Source of the DNA: Gammaproteobacteria bacterium
Lineage (GTDB): Bacteria > Pseudomonadota > Gammaproteobacteria > UBA9214
Assembly (NCBI GenBank): GCA_029881775.1
Contig: JAOULY010000108.1
Coordinates: 1-6,588 of the forward strand
Direction: 5' to 3'
DNA: 6,588 bases
Part shown: in pieces, positions 1-3,800 of the stretch
Layout of the letters: the number at the start of each line of letters is the position of its first letter
Position numbering within the stretch: the stretch's first letter is position 1
Translations under genes and position numbers: made by a program
Notes under the pieces: generated by a model
Told to the model about the DNA's origin: nothing
Seen by the model: only the letters and a program-made list of their open reading frames with translations
Database searches by the model: none

Positions 1-37
1 TCACTGCCGTCTCCGCTTGTTTGACAGGCTAGCGCTC

Positions 38-64
38 AGATGCCGGTTTATCCCGGCATTTTTT
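38..64 (+). terminator. Rho-independent terminator of a plus-strand gene ending at the window edge
   Basis: A perfect 7-bp stem (ATGCCGG at 40-46, CCGGCAT at 53-59) encloses a 6-base loop and is followed directly by a T run to 64; A38 and G39 can extend the stem against the first T residues. T-richness lies only on the plus-strand downstream side, so it should act on rightward transcription. The gene it serves would end at or before the first bases: stops occur at 22-24 (frame 1) and 30-32 (frame 3). Too little coding sequence remains to identify that gene or choose between the stops. Confidence 0.8.
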
Positions 65-216
65 CACAACCAGTCTGTGAATATTTCCCTTGTCAGTTTC
101 GTACCAGCCTCCCAGGCCAGGTTTGCTACAGCTGAGTGGCAGCATAAGCATTCTTACGCATCTGACTGTTTATTAGAGTTATTACAATTCTTTTCTATAT
201 GCTCTGCTGATGCGTA
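65..216. other. AT-rich intergenic stretch without a recognisable gene
   Basis: Nothing coding is supported here. Roughly 145-235 is clearly richer in A and T than the rest of the window. An 8-bp perfect inverted repeat (TACGCATC at 155-162, GATGCGTA at 209-216) surrounds 46 bases of AT-rich sequence and ends immediately before the stop codon of the minus-strand remnant at 217. The spacing is too long for a normal terminator hairpin. It could be an operator-like dyad, a scar of rearrangement, or chance. No convincing -35/-10 pair was found. Confidence 0.4.
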
Positions 217-408
217 TTAATCTGATTTATCAGTATAGACCGACAGGCGCAGGGTGTAATGCCAGCAGGCCAGGTCGCCGGCGTTGATCAGCCCGTCCAC
301 CGGCCCCGGCTGCTGCTCAGACGACCAGTCAACCGTGTGACTGCCGTATCCGATGGACACATGCGCAGCCTGTTCCAGTCTGCCAGCTTTCCGGAACCAG
401 GTGAATAA
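217..408 (-). pseudogene. Remnant of a second dockerin-type gene 3' end
   Basis: A minus-strand frame of 63 codons, bounded upstream by an in-frame stop (409-411) and ending in TAA at 217-219, encodes a dockerin-like half-motif near its C-terminus: VDGLINAGDL at residues 37-46. The same motif (PDGLINAGDL) ends the large gene to the right; 27 of 29 bases are identical between 270-298 and 897-925. After GDL the frame runs into ACWHYTLRLSVYTDKSD, which is the 229-280 direct-repeat copy. There is no ATG in frame (only a GTG at residue 17), no complete first dockerin motif, and the upstream residues are unrecognised. I read it as the decayed or recombined 3' end of a paralogous gene. A small real ORF cannot be excluded but seems unlikely. 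Confidence 0.6.
229..280. repeat. Direct repeat copy 1 (52 bp), partner at 787-836
   Basis: Aligned to 787-836, it shows 48 of 50 matching positions (differences at 239 and 264) plus a 2-base insertion (GG) in the run near 252-254. Both copies have the same orientation. On the minus strand it lies directly downstream of the GDL codons of the dockerin remnant, sharing the 11-mer CCAGGTCGCCG at 270-280 with the dockerin core. It marks the left edge of the segment holding the haemagglutinin fragment. Confidence 0.85.
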
Positions 409-427
409 TCAATAAGTACTAGGAATA

Positions 428-796
428 GTGAATAAAACACAATACCGGCGTGCGGTATTACCTTATGTCCGACACGGATTATCAGCTATCATTGGACCAG
501 TCTCGATCAGCAACATCATCAGTCGCGTGACCGGCAGCAGCAACACGACCATCGATGGCGTGCTGCGTTCCACCATTCCGGGCGCCAACGTCTACCTGCT
601 TAATCCCAACGGCATCATGATCGGCGACAATGCCAAGCTGAATATCAGCGGCAGTTTTTATGCGAGTACCGCCGACTACCTTAAACTGGGTACCAACGGC
701 CGCTTCGATGCCAGCAACCCGGGCAATTCCGTGCTGGTGACTGCAGCACCTGCCGCCTTCGGTTTCCTCGGCAGTGCGCTGCACCGATCAGTATAG
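428..796 (+). pseudogene. Truncated filamentous-haemagglutinin TPS-domain fragment
   Basis: Residues 23-115 of this frame (494-772) match the haemagglutination-activity/TPS secretion domain of two-partner-secreted exoproteins. Recognisable pieces are GPVSISNIISRVTG, IDGVLRSTIPGANVYLLNPN, the ISGSFYASTADYL strand, GRFDASNP and AAFGFLG. In intact proteins this domain sits after a signal peptide and directs export through a TpsB/ShlB-type outer-membrane pore, followed by a very long beta-helix. Here the first 22 residues are not signal-peptide-like, the GTG start at 428 has AGGA only three bases upstream, and the first part of the TPS domain is missing. Homology stops after FGFLG and the stop codon TAG (794-796) is supplied by repeat copy 2. 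No transporter gene is in the window. The fragment is truncated on both sides and almost certainly non-functional; its reading frame across the retained core is still intact, so the event may be recent. Confidence 0.8.
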
Positions 797-836
797 TCCG
801 ACAGGCGCAGTGTAATGCCTGCAGGCCAGGTCGCCG
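787..836. repeat. Direct repeat copy 2 (50 bp), partner at 229-280
   Basis: Same orientation as copy 1, 48 of 50 aligned bases identical, lacking the two extra G residues. It lies between the haemagglutinin fragment, whose terminating TAG it contains, and the stop codon of the large minus-strand gene. Its inner edge carries the 11-mer CCAGGTCGCCG (826-836), found again inside the dockerin codons at 897-907. No terminal inverted repeats or target duplication are visible, so it is not a recognisable insertion element. Confidence 0.85.
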
Positions 837-861
837 CCGGGAGTAGCAGATCCAGCCGTGA

Positions 862-3800
862 TCAAGGCAGCCCCACCGCCATGCGCTGGATGCGCACCAG
901 GTCGCCGGCGTTAATAAGCCCGTCCGGCGTCGGGTAGGCGCCGTTGAAGGGCGCCACATCGGCGCGTACCTCCTCTTCAGTCGTCGGCGTGTACTGCCCC
1001 ATGACGATGCGCGTGGCCAGCAGCACATCGGCGGCATTCACCACTCCGTCGTCATTGATGTCGCCGTTGGCCGGCGTATCGGCCTGACTGAGCGGGTCAC
1101 TGCCGTAGTACACTTCTTCACCGTCATCAAAACCATCGCCGTCGCTGTCGGTCAGCGTCGGGTCGGTACCGAAGTCCTGTTCACCATCAACGAAGCCATC
1201 GCCGTCCGCATCGATGCCCGCATAGGTCGCGGTCGAAACCACACCATCTGTGCCATCAACCAGGCCATCGCCGTCGCCGTCAACGTTGTTCGGGAAGGGA
1301 TCGCTCGCATCCGGGATACCGTCGCCGTCTGTATCGGGCGGTGTATCCGGCATCAGGATGATGTTGGCAATGGTGGTGCCCTGGCTGGGAATGGTGATCG
1401 TGCCCACGTTGGTCGTCTGGTAGCCGGCCTTCTGTGCGGTCAAGGCATAGTCGCCCGGCCCGTCGCCGATGGAATAGTCCCCGTTCGGCGTCACGCTGAG
1501 GGTCGAGGCCGTACCCGTCGTGGTACCGGTGCCATCAATCTTGACGAAGGCGAGTTCCACCGGGTTGCCCGCATCATCGCGCACCTGCCCGGCCACGCTG
1601 GTGGTGCCCGATCCACCTCCACCGGTCGTCACCGCCAGGGTGTAGTCCGATGGCACGTTTGGCTGTGTCACGTTCGTGCTCAGTGACACCTGTATGGTAT
1701 AGGCGCCGGTCTGCACCGCGGTGAAGATATATTGCTCCGCCCCAAGCGGATGTTCGCCGGCCGTCACGTCATCGACGGTTGCAATGACGGTTCCACCCGG
1801 GTCCTTCACCAGCAGCACGACATCCGCCTCGTTCCCGACCGGGTCGGCGGTAATGGTGTAGGTGGTGCCGGAAGTGGCAGCGAACGCCACCCAGTCCTCG
1901 TCAGTGAGGGTGTGGAAGCTGTGATATTGCGCCGGGTCGTCAACCGTCAGGGCACTGGCCTGAGCCTCGGTATCGTCCGGTTCATAGCTGTCTTCCCGCG
2001 TCAGCGTCTCGGTCCTGGGCAATGAGACGGTGCCGTCCGTATCACGGGCGTAGAAGGTCACGGTGTAGGTACCCCCCCGCGGACCCGGCAGATTGTAGGG
2101 CGCCTCGTAGCGGGTGCCGTTGAAAGGCAGCGTGACCTTGACTGATGCGGGATCGGTGCCGCCGAAACCGTCAGTGTCCGGCGGCGTGACCAGCGCCCAG
2201 ACCTCGGCAATCGTGCCGGTCGTGCTGATGTCGTTCACCCACAGCGTCACGGCCAGGGGATCGGCACCGGCCGTGAAGCCGTCCACACCGACCCCGTTAT
2301 TACCGATCACCGGGGCATCGCTGGCCAGCAAGATGCCGGAGCCCAGTGAGTAATAGAGGATGCGCTCGATATCGAACTTGTCCGAGGTGTCGTCGCTGTT
2401 GGTATCCAGCCAGGCGACCTGCTGCCCGCTGCTCGCCGCCTGCATGGACTGCTTTGCCAGCAGGAAGGCGACGGACAATGTCGAGCCATACGCCACGTTG
2501 TCGGTGAAAAAGGCCGTGAAGGAGACATCCGCCTCGAAATGCGCCCTGCCGCCGATGGTGCTTGCCAGGCGGTAGTAATCCTCTTCCCTGCCCGCGGGCA
2601 CCGACAGGCGCGCCAGGTAGAAGCCGGCGTTGTTGGCATCCATGATCACCGTCAGCTTGCCGGTCATGGCATTGACGAGGGTATCGAGCCAGCCGTCCAG
2701 AGTCGCGGCCGGCAGCGTTTCGCTTGCATTCAGCCGGTACACCTGGCCGGTGCTGTTGCCGATGAGGTAGAGGGTCGCGTCGCGGCTGTCCACCGTGGCC
2801 CAGCCCGTCAGGTCGGCCTGCAGGTTCGACAGGGTATTCAGCCGTTCGATGCCGTTGACCGTGCTGGCGCTCAGGAAGCGGATCTCGCTGTCCTGGTAAC
2901 CTTGCGCCCTGAGCGCCTGGTAGACATCGGCCGCCGCCGTTTCTTTAGCCGCCCAGTCCGGATCGGTCAGCTCGCCGCCGGCAACGATGATCGCCCGGCG
3001 CTTGCCGGTCTGACCCAGCGTGGTGGTCACTTCCGGCAAGCTTACATTGCCCAGTTTATCCCGCGCATAGAATACGGCGGTATAGAGATTGCCGCCCAGC
3101 GGCGCGCCGCTGTAGGTGCCCGTATAGGTCCCGCTGCCGGGCGGACTTTCCTGCAGTTCCACGGTCGGCAGGTTGGTGATCGGTGTCTCCGTGCTGTCCA
3201 CCTGGTAACCGCTGTCGTACAGCACCACCCAAACGCGGCTGATGTCGTTGTTGTCGGTGACACCGCTGGCGGTGAGCACGACGTCATCGTTCGCATCGAT
3301 GCCGGCAATGACCGACGTGATGACCGGTGCCTGCAGGTAGTTGGCGGTGCCGCTGCCGATATACTCGTTGGTCACCGCATCGTAATCCGCCTGGGTATTG
3401 GCCGCCCCGTCGCCTGTGGCATCGATCTGTGGCGTCTGTGTGGTGGGCGTAGCGACTACACTTGCCTGTGCGTCCGTGAATGACTGCCCCACACTGTCGC
3501 CGTTCAATATCCCGGACCAGAAGAAATTGGAGAAGGACATCAGCCCGCCGCTGGTAAAGTAGGCCACGTTGCCGGCCTCGGTACTGGCCAGCACCCTGCG
3601 GCGATTGTTGGCAATGGGTATGAAGCTGCCGGCGCGACAGGCGTCATAGACCACGGTGACACTGCCGCTGATCGCGGCCTCCAGCGTGCTCAGCCAGCTG
3701 TCCAGCAGGGTATCGCTCAGCACCTGGTTCTGGTTGATCCGGAATACCCCGTTGCCGCCGTGGTCGGTCATGTAGAGGACGACATCGGTGGCATCGGGCT

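Noticed and set aside
21..52. TTGACA at 21-26 as a -35 promoter box
   Set aside because: The best downstream AT-rich hexamer (TTTATC at 47-52) is 20 bases away and sits inside the terminator loop, so this is not a credible promoter.
17..220. Plus-strand open frame of 67 codons at the left edge
   Set aside because: It runs through the rho-independent terminator and the AT-rich spacer, has no ribosome binding site and resembles nothing known.
229..836. Integron attC pair or insertion-sequence ends
   Set aside because: No GTTRRRY/RYYYAAC core sites, terminal inverted repeats, target duplications or transposase were seen; the repeat is better explained by dockerin 3'-end duplication.
681..1037. 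Minus-strand open frame of 118 codons over the dockerin and repeat
   Set aside because: It is out of frame with the dockerin codons and crosses the end of the real gene and the haemagglutinin fragment; the product is Arg/Cys-rich shadow sequence.
2539..3483. Plus-strand open frame of 314 codons
   Set aside because: It is a shadow antisense to the peptidase domains. The translation is Arg/Gly/Val-rich with no motif, while the minus-strand frame shows clear domain homology.
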